The position numbers were made by a program, and so were the translations under genes. 14,554 nt of DNA from Chryseobacterium gleum (GTDB lineage: Bacteria; Bacteroidota; Bacteroidia; Flavobacteriales_D; Crocinitomicaceae), in contig CAMCQW010000021.1 of assembly GCA_945877045.1 (NCBI GenBank), positions 1-14,554 of the forward strand, read 5' to 3'. How positions within the stretch are numbered: position 1 is the first letter of the stretch; every line of letters begins with the position of its first letter. The notes under the pieces are model-generated. The model saw only the letters and a list, made by a program, of their open reading frames with translations, was not told the origin of the DNA and did not search any database. Shown here one piece after another: positions 13,521-14,554 of the stretch.

Positions 13521-14554
13521 TACAACTTAATTAATTTATAACACTGTCTCCCCTTTAACTGGTAGGCATCCATGTAATAAATTCCCGCTGCATATTCCTT
13601 CAAATTAATTGAAAGTTGGCTCAAACCTGCAACTGTAATTCGCCTTAATGTCTTACCCGAAGCATCCGTCAAAATGAGTTCCTCCATATCACCCTGCCAT
13701 GAAATAGTAACACTTTCTGCTGTTGGGTTGGGTTGAATTATAAGATGAATAGTGACTTCCGATAGATCTGACTGATCGACAGTAAAACAATCAGAGGTAT
13801 CTGTACATTGACCCAAGGAAACAATAACAGCGTAGGTACCACTAATTTCAGTCGTAGTAAAGCTTTGATTAGTTGCTCCTGGAATCGACACGTTACCTAT
13901 GCAATCTATCCATTGGTAATCCGCACCAATCTGCAGGGCTGTCAGTGTTATGCCACTAGTGGAAACGGCCACGGTTGGGATTGGACTAACCGTCAAAATT
14001 TGAGCTGTATCCGTTGCACAAAGGCCTGCATCAGGCGTAAAAGAATATGTAAAATTACCCGGCACTTGTGTATCCACTAATGGTGACCAAGTACCCGAAA
14101 TATTATTTTGCGACACGACTGGTAGAACAAAAATCTCGTTTTGACAAACAGCCGTAAATGGGTCAAAGATTGGTTGCTGAATAGCTTCTACAGTTAATGA
14201 AAAGCTTGTTACACTGGCACAAGCAGTAGCAACAGGCGTAAAATTATAATTACTTGAACCCACATTGGATAAATTTAATGCAGGTAGCCATGTTCCCGCT
14301 ATTCCGTTATCTGATGAGGTGGGAAGTACAAAGTTCAAATCATTTTGGCATACTGGAGAAATAGAGGTGAAAATTGGTACATCGAGCCCATTACACGTAA
14401 TTGAAAAATTATTATTAGAAATATCAAAAAATGTTTGGGCTCCTGACATGACCATGATTCTTGCTGTATTGGATACCACGTTAGGACAAATTATCACTTC
14501 AGAACCGTCATTTGCCGTTGACGCTGACAAAACATACGGATAAGTTTGTCCCCC
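13520..14554 (-). CDS. C-terminal part of a large T9SS-exported protein, probably a reprolysin-like metalloprotease (runs off the right edge)
   Basis: The frame is open to the window end, giving 344 codons plus the stop. The TTG at 14530 is not a real start, because the frame continues upstream as GGQTYPYVL. The first 55 residues (GGQTYPYVLSA, ANDGSEVI, then TFFDISNNNFSI) match a region I know from Bacteroidota reprolysin-type (M12B) metalloproteases between catalytic domain and sorting tail; that identity is inferred, as the zinc site is outside. Numbering from the TTG as residue 1, two repeats follow (about 56-114 and 123-181), sharing VCQN, VLP, GTW-x-P, Y-x-FTP, CA and LTV. A PKD/Ig-like segment ends GTYAVIVSLGQC (231-242). 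The last 75 residues are a T9SS type A sorting domain (QPNPTAESV, 266-274; GIYYM, 316-320). The stop overlaps the start of the next gene. Confidence 0.85.
   Translation of the reverse strand, partial: GGQTYPYVLSASTANDGSEVIICPNVVSNTARIMVMSGAQTFFDISNNNFSITCNGLDVPIFTSISPVCQNDLNFVLPTSSDNGIAGTWLPALNLSNVGSSNYNFTPVATACASVTSFSLTVEAIQQPIFDPFTAVCQNEIFVLPVVSQNNISGTWSPLVDTQVPGNFTYSFTPDAGLCATDTAQILTVSPIPTVAVSTSGITLTALQIGADYQWIDCIGNVSIPGATNQSFTTTEISGTYAVIVSLGQCTDTSDCFTVDQSDLSEVTIHLIIQPNPTAESVTISWQGDMEELILTDASGKTLRRITVAGLSQLSINLKEYAAGIYYMDAYQLKGRQCYKLIKL

Noticed and set aside
14528..14530. TTG as the start of the right-edge gene
   Set aside because: The frame continues without a stop to the window end, and the upstream residues (GGQTYPYVL) belong to the same domain, so the gene is truncated by the window.
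1..14554. CRISPR array, tRNA, rRNA, insertion sequence, phage or anti-phage defence system
   Set aside because: No regularly spaced repeats, cloverleaf, rRNA-like stretch, transposase, integrase or known defence domain was recognised. Gene content and codon style look uniform, so no transferred island is supported.

Overview
The window looks like ordinary chromosome from a member of the phylum Bacteroidota, most likely the Flavobacteriales or a relative (order inferred, not proven). The evidence is AT-rich DNA, starts without Shine-Dalgarno sequences, matches to the phylum's TTTG-N20-TAnnTTTG promoter, two secreted proteins with type IX secretion (T9SS) C-terminal sorting domains, a TonB-dependent receptor with a carboxypeptidase-like N-terminal domain, and a PorE-like TPR/beta-propeller/OmpA protein. 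I see no rRNA, tRNA, CRISPR array, insertion sequence or phage gene. No gap between genes exceeds 300 bases.

Layout. On the minus strand at the left edge are the first 357 codons of a TonB-dependent receptor (1-1072), preceded by a trpG/pabA-type glutamine amidotransferase (1267-1842). Transcribed away from these on the plus strand are ridA (1919-2299) and, by an ATGA overlap, a large glycosyltransferase fused to a degenerate sugar-phosphotransferase-like region (2296-4263). A close match to the Bacteroidota promoter then introduces the E2 subunit of a 2-oxo acid dehydrogenase (4320-5633). A second promoter-like site with the same spacing introduces the PorE-like envelope protein (5659-7971), which ends at a clear intrinsic terminator. 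Next is a two-gene ATGA-coupled unit: a DnaQ-like exonuclease (8037-8879) and a fumarylacetoacetate-hydrolase-family enzyme (8876-9481).

The right third is about export. A minus-strand FG-GAP repeat protein with a T9SS sorting domain (9478-11715) meets the FAH gene tail to tail with a 4-base overlap. Across a 37-bp divergent gap lies an orphan membrane-fusion/efflux-adaptor-like protein (11753-12865). At the right edge, on the minus strand, are the C-terminal part of a large T9SS-exported protein, probably a reprolysin-like metalloprotease (13520-14554, N-terminus outside), and a 1-base-coupled small secreted protein of unknown function (12969-13520).

How they work together: the PorE-like protein is the kind of envelope component that in T9SS links secreted, sorting-domain-bearing cargo to peptidoglycan, and the two cargo proteins are possible clients. 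The metabolic genes (amidotransferase, RidA, E2, FAH) share no visible pathway and look like scattered housekeeping functions. The least explained element is the secreted protein coupled to the protease-like gene. It is the best candidate for something undescribed, but the support is only its position and signal peptide.
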